NCBI GenBank assembly: GCA_023091665.1 | Contig: JALJCQ010000001.1 | Coordinates: 1,798,001-1,862,000 of the forward strand | Direction: 5' to 3' | Source: Pythium myriotylum | Lineage: Eukaryota; Oomycota; Peronosporomycetes; Pythiales; Pythiaceae | Length of the DNA stretch: 64,000 nt | The notes under the pieces: generated by a model | The model's database searches: none | What the model was told of the DNA's origin: nothing | Seen by the model: only the letters and a program-made list of their open reading frames with translations | Part shown: in pieces, positions 30,744 to 41,178 of the stretch | Layout: each line of letters starts with the position of its first letter | How positions within the stretch are numbered: position 1 is the first letter of the stretch | Position numbers and translations under genes: made by a program

Positions 30744-31827
30744 GGGGTTTTACACGTAGGTGACCAGAAACAGCTGTTTCGTTCACCAAGGTGAACACAA
30801 GTGCACAGGGGTGACCCTGTGTGAAGTGTGCGAACCTCTGGGAAACGAGAGTACCGGTAAAACTGGTTTCGCCGAAGTCTTTCAGATTCTGAAGGAATCC
30901 CGCGCATACAGCTTGTGGCGGACTTGAAGCAAAAAAAAAACTTTACGGCCTACGTACTAACTTCGTCGAAAGTGAGAACAGCGCTGCAAGAGCTGTGGGA
31001 ATTAGAGACAAGTTGCCCTTTCAATTGCTGGAGGCATATGTAGAGTACGTTCGAGTAGACTTCGTTTCCAAGGTGGACGAGCTCAAAGAATGGAAGGGTG
31101 CAAATCGCAAGCTTACTCCGAAAGCGAGTGAGACGTTTGCGAAAGAAACGGGAGAAACATCATCTTGTCGCTGCACTTCGCTTCCACAAGCTATCCCACA
31201 CCTTGATTGACTACTTTGATGATGTGTACTAGGTCACAATAGAAAGAACTTATCACCGAAAGCGGCATCGTACGTACCCCCGTTAGTTCACGAACTCGAA
31301 GAGACCGATGTTGCCCCGAGTAAGCCACCAGCCTCTCGACCAGGGCGAACCAGGAAGAACAGAGTTGCTAGCAACGGCGAGAAGCACTCTACAATGACGA
31401 AAACATACCGCAAACGATGTTCCAAGTGCCGCGGGTACGGCCACGTCCGATCAGCCTGTCTATCGCAATCTAACACGGTCGACTTGGGCGACGACGAGGA
31501 TCCATACGACCTTGGCGAACTCACAGGCGCTGCTTTTTGAAGGCTCTGCAAGCGCAAAATGCACCCGCGAGAACCACGAGTGCACCTATGTGTTCTTCTA
31601 CTGTATGATGTGTATATGCAAATTTTTTTTGAAGCTGAGATGGCCCACTACAGATCAACGACATTAGAGTACAGTAATTGCGCTCAATAGACTTCACCTT
31701 CATCACCTTCACCAGCATCATCAGCATCATCACAGATCAACGACGCTAAGTTCGTGGTCACCCCTGTGCACTCGTGTTCACCTTGGTGAAAGAAACAGCT
31801 GTTTCTGGTCACCTATGTGTAAAAACC
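30744..31827. mobile_element. 1.08-kb MULE deletion derivative with 72-bp TIRs
   Basis: Terminal inverted repeats of about 72 nt: left 30744-30816, right 31756-31827, starting GGGGTTTTACAC and ending GTGTAAAAACCC, and both containing GGTGACCAGAAACAGCTGTT, with only a few mismatches. The flanking 9-bp duplication CTTTATTCA is at 30735-30743 and 31828-31836. The empty site in copy 1 (around 12069-12079) reads CTGTATTCA once. Long TIRs and a 9-bp duplication are typical of Mutator-like elements, and the interior keeps a MULE-type zinc-knuckle tail. It is too short for a whole transposase, so it is non-autonomous. Confidence 0.8.
31252..31540 (+). pseudogene. MULE transposase C-terminal remnant with CCHC knuckle
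   Basis: An open frame through a basic Pro/Arg stretch (KPPASRPGRTRKNR), the zinc knuckle CSKCRGYGHVRSAC (around 31408-31450), an acidic tail (DLGDDEDPYDLGEL) and a TGA at 31538-31540. The order 'PGRxxKxR ... CxxCxxxGHxxxxC' is typical of the C-terminus of MULE transposases. An upstream frame at 30995-31210 (KLPFQLLEAYVEYVRVDF) may be a further remnant. No catalytic core is present. Confidence 0.65.
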
Positions 31828-31936
31828 CCTTTATTCAGAGGTCCAGAGCACTCTAGGACCTCGGGAATCAAACATACTGTGTCCCAAATAAACCTTATTC
31901 AGCGGTGTCACACTCCGATAGGGTGAGATCTCGGGG

Positions 31937-32032
31937 CATTTCCACCAATGGAAATGCAACATGAACACCAACACACCTACACCACATTTCCACCAATGGA
32001 AATGCAACATGAACACCAAAACACCTACACCT
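31937..32032 (+). repeat. 48-bp tandem duplication
   Basis: Two units, 31937-31984 and 31985-32032, each contain CATTTCCACCAATGGAAATG and ATGAACACCAA, with one or two differences. The first overlaps the end of LTR-like repeat copy 2. Confidence 0.85.
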
Positions 32033-32574
32033 GTGGTCAATGTCACGAGAATAACGGAAATTTATGAAGCTCCGACCAAAATCGAGGAACCAACTCCCGA
32101 GTTTGTCTCGCGGCAACACCAATTTCTCCGCACGGACGCATTGGATGCCCATGAAATGCAAATAGATGAGATCACAAGATAATGGACAAGATCACTGTGT
32201 GTACATCTTTAGCAGTAAGGAAAACGCGGACTGTTTTTAGCTACCTAATTTCGGTCGGGTTGGCTCGCAGATCACGAGTTAAAAAGCGAGTTTTGCGTCA
32301 CCACAATTTCACCCGATCATTCATGTCAATCATGACACCATCTGAATCATCGAGCTCTCCGAAAAAAATCTCTTGATCATACGAAAGCCGACCGAGATGA
32401 AACACGGTGCCTTGAATACAAGGCCAGTACCTGTAGGTCATGTATGCCCAAGGGGAGATTCTGTTGGAATATGTCCAAGGGCAGCCTTTTAGAATGCTTC
32501 CCTTGGACGAATAAGTTCCGTGTCTCACCCTGTTTCTCAAGTCCTCAGCCGACGAAAGAATCTACGTTCATTAA
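32033..32574. other. Boundary between mobile DNA and host genes
   Basis: About 0.5 kb with no supportable gene. Short frames on both strands (32298-32540 minus; 32444 onward plus) carry no known motif. It also holds the 3' untranslated end of SDHAF3. Confidence 0.4.
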
Positions 32575-33033
32575 CTACGACATGGCCTCACCCACTGCCT
32601 TGGCTGCGTCTTTGAGTGACTCTAGCTTCTCTTTCTGTTCGCCGTTCAAAAGGGATTTCTCCGACTCCAACAACTCGCGCCCAAACTACGCAGTTGTAAC
32701 CTGTCAAACCGAGTTCTCCAACTAAGCGACTACTCGATCTTCGCGCACCTGATCACTCTTCTTCTCGAGGGTCGAGGCATAGAGCTCCCACTCCTTCATG
32801 AAGAGCGGGACGAACTTTGGCGCTGCGTCCTTATGTCTCCGAAACTCATCTCTGGGGCCCAGACACCCTCCGCTCTGTCAGCGACTCCGTCGCGTCGTGG
32901 CTCTCCAGCGCGCGGCCACCACTCACCTCACGTACGAGTCGCCGAGCACGCGCATGCGGGGCTCCAGCTTGCGGCGGTGGAGCGAAAGGATGCGACGGTA
33001 GAGCCGCAGAGCGTCCTGGCGGGTGGCGGCCAT
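32575..33033 (-). CDS. SDHAF3: Succinate dehydrogenase assembly factor 3 (ACN9 family, LYR-type)
   Basis: Model: exons 33033-32927, 32851-32749 and 32685-32575, 106 residues; introns of 75 nt (GTGAGT...CCCAG) and 63 nt (GTGCGC...CGTAG). Exon 1 begins MAATRQDALRLYRRILSLHR, the LYR motif, followed by KLEPRMRVLGDSYVR. Exon 2 continues DEFRRHKDAAPKFVPLFMKE, the conserved ACN9 block, and exon 3 ends with a helical tail (FGRELLESEKSLL). In other eukaryotes SDHAF3 is a mitochondrial matrix chaperone that protects the Fe-S subunit of complex II during assembly. The exons are too short to show up as long reading frames. It is divergent from the RGS-DENN gene, with about 119 bp between the starts. Confidence 0.9.
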
Positions 33034-33152
33034 GCCGGCGGTGGTCGCGAATGACGTTGAATTCGCGCGGAGGAGGACTGGCGTTACGAACTGGGCGTTC
33101 GTAACCGAGGCAACTCAGGTTCATTGAGTGAAGGGAGAAACGACCTTCCGGC

Positions 33153-36100
33153 ATGCGGGGCATCAAGACCATGAGCCTGGACGCGTGGCTCTTTGGCGAG
33201 GACGCGCAGTCGCCGCCGGGCCACAGCGACGCCAAGCCCCCGCGACCCGCCAGCGCCTCCAAGAAGAAGGCCGGCGCGCAGACCAACGGCCGGCGCGTGG
33301 CTGGGGACGCCGCCGCCGCCTCCAGCATGGCGCGAGCCAACTCGCTGCCCGCCAACAGCCTCTCCAGCCGCATGGCTGTGCGCGCTAAGAAGGTGTCGCT
33401 GGCGCTGGCGGTGCCACCTGGTGGCGTGGAGACCGCATCTTCCGAGCCACCACCAACACCTCACTCGGAGCTCTTCCCTGTAAGCTCCAAGCTCCGCAAA
33501 CTCTTCCGACCCAACCGCCTTCAGTGGAATCGCGGGCGCCAGTCGTTGGCCACGACTGCTGAGGAGAAGCAGCGCCAGTTGCTGGGCCTCTCGACTGCTT
33601 CTTTCCAGCGTCTGCAAGGCCATGTCCCGTTCACGCTCAAAGAGATCGTAAAAGATCCCAAGAAACTACCGTATCTCCTGCGTTGGCTCTCGGCGGATGA
33701 TGAAGAGACGACCACTATGACTGAGCGCACGAACTACCATCAAGTTCTGCTATTCCTTTTAGAGATCGAGCAGCTGCAACTCGTGGCGGACGAGAAGCGC
33801 AAGGAGCAGGCGTTGAAGATCTGGAATAAGTACATCGACCACGACTCAGAATTCCAGATCTCCACCACGCTAGAGTTAACCCATGAGCTCGAAGACCTTG
33901 TGCGTGGTAGCATTGATTGCAGCGAAAAAGTCCTTGATAGCTTTTTCCCGATCCAAAAGCTTGCCTACATGCGTCTCACTCGAGAGGAGATGCCACGCTT
34001 CTTGAAGAGTCCAGAGTACCTGCAAATGCTAATCGATACGGAGAATGACACTGAGTCTGTGCCGATGGAGCGGATTCTGCAGGTTTGTGGAGCTGTAACA
34101 CGTCGCTGCGATGAAGATTTAACATTGCCTTTGGTCCGTAGCAACCCCGCGCGGCGCATTATTTCCTTCTCTTTTTGATGCAGAGCCGACAACACTTTGA
34201 GCTGTACTTTTGGCTTCACGTCGAATATGTTCTCAAGCCACTTCTCGAAACGGAAAATTTTGACGGCTTCTGGAAATTGGGGCGTGTGCTAGTGAAGAAA
34301 GCTCAGAATGATTCCCAAGCGATTACACTCGCGACGAAGAACGACCTCCATGCTGCAATCGATGGGCGAAAAATGGACGAGAAGCTTCATCCTCCCCAGC
34401 CTGCTGCGAAAGCTCTTTTCATTCGTGCACAGCAGGAGATATTCGTCATGCTCCGTTCATCATGGTTCAACCGCTTCATGAAAAGCAACCTTTACAAAAT
34501 CGCTCTCAAAGATTGCCAGATCCATCTCGATAAGAACGAGTCCAAAGAGGATTCTCCCCCCAAGCTGCTCTCAAGGACATTTTCCTCACTTGAGTACGCA
34601 GCACTCCGTCTGAACGAGCAGACAGAAGAGGAAGATGTGGCTGACGACAAGCACGACGAAGTTCGAGTTAATGAGAGTCACAGGTTCTTTACAACTGATG
34701 GAGAGATGATTCCGCCAGAGGGTTCGTCAGAGCTCCCCAGCGGAAGTGATGATAGCAGTGGCCCAGATTCGGATGTGAGTTCAGACGAGCCTGGCGATGA
34801 ACAACTTGATTTCTCAAAAATGGAACTGAACTTGGAGAGTATTATCCGACTAACGAAACTCCCAGATGGTCTTCAGGTTCACTATCGACCCCACTACGAC
34901 GCTCCGGTGACGGGTCTTGTGCAATCTGATGCAACAACAGCCAGTGAAGAGCTAGCACAAACATCGAAATTGCAAGCGACGCTCGAGATGGTCATGACAT
35001 TCCATACGAGCTTGGAGAAAAAGGGAAAGGGAGACCCGAAAGCAAATCTAGTGCTGTCTCTGGCCGAGAGCCCGTCAAACACACACGATACCGCAGATGG
35101 ACGTGAGAAGGGATCTTCGGAAGATATTTCTCGACGAATCAAGGCGTTCCTTGTACCAGATGGGCGATTGGTGCTGAAGAAGTCTGCTTGCGGGGGTAAA
35201 CCTCCCCCTAACATCATCTTCCCATTCCAGCAAAGCGGCCGGGATGGATTCTTGTATGGATGCGTGTTCTTAACTTATGAAGCAGTATCGCTCGGGCGCC
35301 ATCAAAAGGTTTATTTCGCTGCTAAGGGAATCTGCATTCTCTCCCAGATTCCGCTCGTTCGATCATTGCGATTGATGCTTGAGCGATTCATCACAAATAC
35401 GCCACCTGACCGCCTCTTCGATCCTGCGGCCCTATCAAAGCTCCAATCAGGTGATATTCAGACCCCGTCCGCGCGATTCGTCAGCGAGATCCCCCTGGAA
35501 CTAATGCATCGTCGCACTCGTTCTGAGAGCGGGGCAGCTCATAATGCACTGCGCAAGGCATTCATGGACACACGTGTGGACGTTTCGGTGAAGCCGTTGT
35601 TTGAGTACTTCGGATCGGCGATCGCGTTACAGATCCTTGGGTGCGCGTTGTTGGAGTGCTCAGTTGTCTTTGTCTCCAGCCAGTACTCACTCCTGACCAC
35701 ATGCGCTGAAGCTGTTCGATGTTTGCTACGCCCGTTTTCTTGGTGTCATGTTTACGCACCCGTGCTCCCGAAATCGCTGCTATCGTATTTGCAATGCCCC
35801 ACGCCAATTGTGGTGGGGCTGCATAGTTCATATGCGGACCGATCCGATTTACCAACAACGGGATTTTGCGCTGTTGCTGATATGGACCGCCAGGTGCTCG
35901 AATTCATCGACAGTCGCTATACTTTGTCATGGCGAAGGCTAGGTCTTCAGGAGAACAGAGATGGATGTATTTTTTTGCCTGCAGCGTTTGAGACCGCGAA
36001 GTTTCGGCTGGACAAGATATTGCGAGCTCCGCGTTCTGATGAAGTCGATACTGTACCTGTGAGTGAAGGAGTTCACTTGAGCCAAGCAAACGTGGACCAT

Positions 36101-36394
36101 TCCGAGTTTGGAATTGGCAGCCTCATGAATGATGAGCAGCGAATTCGTGCGGTATGTTTCGAGCTACTCTCCGGGCTTCTTGATGGACACACAGAGGCTT
36201 GTCTTGTCGTGGGCGATACAAGAGAGTCGGTTGTCATATTTGATGAGACGCAGTTTCTAGCCTCCCGAACTGTGTCTGATGACGCGCTTTTTTACCAGGC
36301 TCTATTCCGATCACAGTGCTTCTCTGAGATAATTAGTGCACATCGCATTGACGTTTCCGCAGCTGGCGAACGCGAGGTAGCAAGCAGAGCATAA
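33153..36394 (+). CDS. RGS-RGS-DENN domain protein
   Basis: Model: exons 33153-34133 and 34184-36394, 1063 residues, one 50-nt intron (GTCCGT...TGCAG, joining in frame to TLPL|SRQHFEL). After a low-complexity Ala/Pro/Arg N-terminus comes an RGS-like helical domain (about residues 170-310: LPYLLRWLSAD, YHQVLLFLLEIEQLQLV, ALKIWNKYID). A second RGS-like unit begins at FELYFWLHVEYVLKPLLE (about 333-445). Then come an acidic linker and a tripartite DENN module (IIFPFQQSGRDGFLYGCVFL; PLFEYFGSAIALQILGCALL; PIVVGLHSSYADR). DENN domains are Rab exchange factors; RGS domains accelerate G-alpha GTPases. The fusion suggests a link between G-protein signalling and membrane traffic (inference). The donor GTCCGT is slightly unusual. 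Confidence 0.8.
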
Positions 36395-36446
36395 CATAGA
36401 AGATAACCGCTCATGTGTCCATGATAGAGATCATCGCGTTACAGAC

Positions 36447-39400
36447 TCAAAGCTCAGCTTCATCTAGCATATGAGTATCGACAGGATGTTCACCATAAGT
36501 CTGCTGCGTGTCTAACATTCCCGGCTGTCGCAAAATCTTTTTCGGTGGCATAACGCCGTCTTCAACTGGGTCTTCTAGATCGTTCAGACCTTCCACTCCG
36601 TCATCTCGACTGCGCTTCCGACCAAGCTCGGATACAGGGTCTTGGATGGCGTCAGTGTCATTCTCACTACGAAGCATTGGGGTGCTAGGACGTTCGGTGT
36701 CTTCATTTCCAACACGACTCACCATATCACTCTCAGCTGCATTACCAGGCTCTCCCGTACGCTCTGCCCTGTCGCTTGCTGTTGTCGAGCGCTCGTGCTC
36801 GTCTTGTCGATGTGAGTCCAACGAATCGTGGACTGTGTTCGCTACAATGCGGGTTGGCGAGTTGCTGGCAGCAACCTTCTTCGCAAATATGTCGTCATCG
36901 CTGTCCTCGTCTTCGTTCGCAGCAGCGCGACGCAAACGCCTTCGGTGTCCAATCCGCAGCGTTGCACTACCAGCCCCCTTCTCATTATCGGAGTCATCAC
37001 CAGAGACCAAACCTCTTGGAAGTCGAGCCTCCACCATACTCGGATCCTCCCGAACGCGATCCGTGCGGAACTCCTCCTCATCTTCTTCCTGTTCACCAGA
37101 GTCTCCATGCCCCTCTTTGTCTTCGTCATCAGATGCATCGTGAGTCAATCGATGGAGTTTCAGGTATCTCACTCGACGTTCAATTTGTTCTGGCGTGCGA
37201 TCACGGTCTTGAAACATGTCTTCATAAGAGATAACTTCATACACCGACGGCAAGTGACGATATTGCAGATACACCTTCTTTAAAAAACGATCTTCAACTT
37301 TTGTCCAGTTTTTGGCTCGCTCAACTGCAGCTTTCGATCGTGGCTTCTGTCGACCTGACACAGGCAAAATCCCCGGAGTACCTTCAAACTCTTCTTCACC
37401 GTCGTCTGCGCCATCACCACCGATAGCAACACGCTCCCTCTCTTGATCTTGAGTCGAAGCATCCAATGTTGAACCTTGGAAGTCCGTTGAGTTCAGCGTG
37501 AAAGTGAACTCAGCTTCACCGTCCAGCTCTTCAGCATCCATAGCCTTCTTCTGCCGCCGGGCCTCACTGATACGATCTAGTCTCTCTTGGCGACCCAAAG
37601 CCACAGCTTCTGCTCGCGACTTTGCCATTGCGTCAATCGGTTCGTAATTCCTCTGCATGAGCAGACATGACTTGGCAGCGTATGGTTGGCGAAGCAACGC
37701 TTCAACAAACAACAGCCGATTCTTGTCAGCTAACGTGAAAAAGTCACGAACAACTCCACGAATGAAGTCGAGAAACCCCTTGTACTCGTGTTTCTGCATG
37801 AAGGGGTCTTGAAGTATCTTGTTGAAGAGAAATAGCACGTGAATGTTGAACAGCATGGGCTGCATAGTCCACTCCTCGTCTTTGTGAATACGAAAGTGTT
37901 TTGCTCGATAGAAGAATGAGTGAATGTAGTGGTTTACCTTGGCGGAGTTAATGCGGTAGTTTGCAAGGACGTGACAGTACATCTTGATCGTGTCGGAAGA
38001 TAGGATGCTTTGAAAATACCTCCTCACGTCGAAGTCCGCCTCTTTCCGTTGCATCTCGAGCAGAAGTTGGGTCCGTCGCTCGGCTTCTTCTTCATCACCG
38101 GAATCATCATCGTCACCCTCACTGTTGCTACCTTCTTCATCACCTCCAGAGCCTTCTTTACTCTTTCTCTTCTGCTTGCGCTTCTCATCCATATACGCTT
38201 TGCGACGAGACAATACCTTGATGGTCCCTTGGGAGTCAAGAATCTTGAAAACAATCTGTCAAACCACAACAATCAGATCACTCAAACTACCATGTAGCGC
38301 ACAACTGGCTTACATGTGTCAAAGTGATGACATCTACGACGTAATCCATCGAAAAGATACCTGGACTCCAGGTTTTGAGGAGCACAGGAAGTCGATCAAG
38401 GAAATCTCGCTCGTAGAAAATCTTATGCTGCAACGAGTCCGCGATGCGTTGAAATCGAACATCGTCACTATTTGCAAGCTCCGAGAGGTACGTCATCATC
38501 TCAGCAAGAAGTTTTACGGAGATAGTCATGCCGTGATAGTTCTTCGCAGTTGCGTACGTTTCGATTGATTGAAGCACGAAGTTGAACGAGAACATATCGA
38601 GGGTGGACAGAACAGCCTTCTCGTTCAAGTCAGGCTTCTCAGGCTCACTCGGGACAGGTGTGTCAAAATCAAGGGCCTCCATAAGCGCTTGTTTGGTTTT
38701 CTCGTATGTCTTCATTTTGTGGCGGTGGTTTGACTTGAGCGCCTGCATTTTCAGACGATGAAAGGTTGTGATAAACCAAACAAGATGGAAGTACTGGAGT
38801 CGATCAGTCGACACGAGCTTGCTACTACCTCGGCGAAACTCGCCTTTGAGCGAGTTCGTTAACTGGAAGTACGACTTGTCCAACACCGTCTCACAGATCT
38901 CGACCAGGACTCTCATCGTCACGTGATCAGACTCTGCTACAGATTGCTTTGGAGCAAAGATCTCAATAACATCCATTGTTTGAGTGATAGGCGGCTGTGA
39001 TGAGCCTCGCCCACCGCGCTTCCGGACCACCGGCTTCTTTGCGGCTTGGGGCACTTGTTCATCTGACAACTTGGAGAAGTTCGTGAGCACTGTCGAGTGA
39101 CCTGTAGAACCTACTAGTTTCATCATGCCTCCGAAGTTGGAGTGGCGTTTCGAGGTCAGTGTTTTTCGTGGTTGGGAAAGCTTCTTCTCGGAGCTGAGGG
39201 CATGCACGAGACTCACTTCCTGTGAGTGGTGGACGGACTGTACACTGTCTGACCGTCCATGCGCAGTATGGTTCGACGCAGCAATTGACCCTGACCCCTT
39301 CTCCTGTTGACTAAGAAAAGTGGCGACAGCCTTGGGGGTGGAACAGCCGAGCGTGAGGTCAAGCATCTCCATGACTAGCAAGTTCCATTCCCGATTCTCC

Positions 39401-40128
39401 GCCGAGTCAATGTCTTGAGCGAACAGCAAGATCATCTCGTACACGTTTTCTTCGTGGAGTGTTCTGATCAGGTCTTGCTGCAAGCGGCTCAGGTGCGAGG
39501 AGCTCGAAGTCACGAAACGCGCATCTTCGTTGGGAATTGCCAGCAGGTTCCGCAGCAGTGTGAGCACAAGCTCCATGTTCAGATAGTCCTCGGCAGTTCT
39601 CGAGGACCCTTTCTTGGCGAGTGGCTCGACGAGGATTGTCATCAGAATGGGGACGATTCCTTCGCACAAGAAGGCATGCTTGTAATCGCGGAGGTACTTG
39701 AGCTGTTGGGCGATGTTGGTCGAGTCGCGTGGAGGTTTCATGGTCAGCATCACGAGCACCTTGAGGATGGAGAAGACGAGCGACCAGTCGTGTTGGTGGT
39801 TCACGAGTAGCGGCAGGAGCTTCTTCTGGAGGATCTTCCACTTGCCGAGCTGCTTGACCACGAGTTTGTGCTTGGCGTGGTCGCGGCGGATGGCGCGCTG
39901 GAGGTCGTGGACCCACTCCTCGCAGTCCTCGCCGCGCATGAGCACGGGCGCCTCGCCCTCGCGGGCCACGCGCAGCATGCCCAGGTTCGAGCACACGAGC
40001 AGCAGCTCGTTCATCATGGCGCGGTCGAGCGTCTCGCGCGCGTCGCCGCCATCGTCCGACGACGCAGAAAAGTCCTCGAGCTCATCGTTGCGCACGGCGT
40101 GGGCCACCTCTTCGGCCTCGTCGGCCAT
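36447..40128 (-). CDS. TIMELESS: Timeless/Tof1 replication-fork protection protein
   Basis: Model: exons 40128-38314 and 38255-36447, 1207 residues; 58-nt intron (GTAAGC...GACAG) joining THIVFKILDSQG. The N-terminal half has the Timeless helical-repeat region (ELLLVCSNLGMLRVAREGEA, WKILQKKLLPLLVNHQHDWS, LVMLTMKPPRDSTN, LTLLRNLLAIPNEDARF). The second exon begins with a Lys/Glu-rich acidic stretch and continues into the Timeless core (DTIKMYCHVLANYRINS, FNKILQDPF, PYAAKSCLLM). The C-terminus is acidic and disordered-looking. Length is close to that of animal Timeless. With Tipin it stabilises stalled forks and couples helicase to polymerase. It is convergent with the DENN gene (52 bp) and divergent from the PDZ gene (112 bp). 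Confidence 0.9.
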
Positions 40129-40240
40129 CTTGAAAGCGCGGGTTTTTCCCTTTTCGGTCGCGCCAAAACCCGAGTGGTGGAGCTCAATTCAATGAATTGA
40201 CGACCACCTCGCCTTTTACTTGGTTAACCGCGGGGCAAAG
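40129..40240. promoter_or_regulatory. 112-bp bidirectional promoter with odd palindrome
   Basis: The space between the Timeless and PDZ start codons. It contains TCAATTCAATGAATTGA (40184-40200), a perfect 17-nt palindrome apart from its central base, and a second GGTNGTNNNCACC-like stretch. A shared regulatory site is inference. Confidence 0.45.
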
Positions 40241-41066
40241 ATGGAGACGCGCCGCACCGCTCTCGCCGCCGGGGGGCAGCCCGGCGCCGCCGCGGCGCCC
40301 ATGGGCTACGGCATGCACGCGATGCAGCCGCAGCCGCAGCAGCAGCAGCAGCAGATGGGCATGGCCGCGCCGACGGGCTACGCGGCCATGGGCGGCGCCA
40401 TGATCAAGCCCCAGCCCATGGGCGGCGTGGCCGACCGCGCCACCCAGCTCTTCGCGGTCTGCGAGAGCTGCATGATCGTGCTGCGCGTGAACGGCTACGA
40501 CATGTCGTACCGACGCATCATGGAGCGCAAGTGCCCGCGCTGCACGGGCATGCTCACGCTACCCCAGGAGATCATGGAGATGCTCATTCTCTATGGCCAC
40601 TTCATCCCCGAGTCGGTCGCCGCGTCCATTACCCTGGGCACGACTGTGACACACCCGTCGCTGCGTGGAGACTTCGTCGCTGCGGTTATGAATGAGCTGC
40701 TCGTGCAACTGCAAACAGACTACGCATACGATGTCGCGCTGCCAAAGCGCCGCGAGGGCCTCGGCATGTCGCTTCGAATGCACAGTACGGAATCAACGCT
40801 CGAATCGACAAATCATGCTTGCTGACTCATTGCTTTGTGTGACCACAGAGGGTGATCTCGTCGTAGGGGGCTTGATCGACCTTGAGGACGGAACCGAGAG
40901 CCCTTCCGTCGCTGCTCGCGTCATCGCCGTTGGGGACGTCCTCATCGCGATCAACAAGAAATCCATTACTTCGTCCTCATTCGAAAAGAGCATTCGGATG
41001 CTGTCTCACGCCGCCTCACCCGTTTACCTCACGTTTCGACGAAGCCAACCAGTGAACGTGCTCTGA
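40241..41066 (+). CDS. PDZ-domain protein with Gln/Met-rich N-terminus and Cys4 patch
   Basis: Model: exons 40241-40784 and 40849-41066, 253 residues; 64-nt intron (GTACGG...CACAG). The first about 65 residues are Gly/Ala/Met-rich with a QPQPQQQQQQ run. Next is CESCMIVLRVNGYDMSYRRI followed by CPRC, a four-cysteine zinc-ribbon-like pattern, then a helical segment (TLPQEIMEMLILYGHFIPES). The C-terminal about 90 residues, spanning the splice, form a PDZ-like domain: carboxylate-loop candidate GLGMSL, then GLIDLEDGTESPSVAARVIA and VGDVLIAINKKSI. It probably binds C-terminal peptides; the partner is unknown. ATG 40241 is preferred to the upstream non-ATG frame. Confidence 0.75.
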
Positions 41067-41178
41067 GTTGACGGATGTATGGTCATAAATCACTTTGTAT
41101 TTCTCCTCTTATGCATTTTAATCATTTCAGTTTGTCTGGTGTGTTTCCGCGAATGCCCTTCAGGCGCGGATTCGCAGC

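Larger units (their letters stand above)
30652..31961 (+). repeat. LTR-like dispersed repeat, copy 2, split by a MULE derivative
   Basis: Left part 30652-30743, right part 31828-31961, the same sequence family as copy 1. It has no insertion at AAACATACTGTGTCCC (31870-31885), which is where copy 1 holds the SET-domain element. Confidence 0.7.

Noticed and set aside
32298..32725. Overlapping opposite frames next to SDHAF3
   Set aside because: No motif; the right part overlaps the verified third exon of SDHAF3 on the other strand.
36508..37143. 211-codon Ser-rich plus frame
   Set aside because: Antisense shadow of the acidic C-terminal tail of Timeless.
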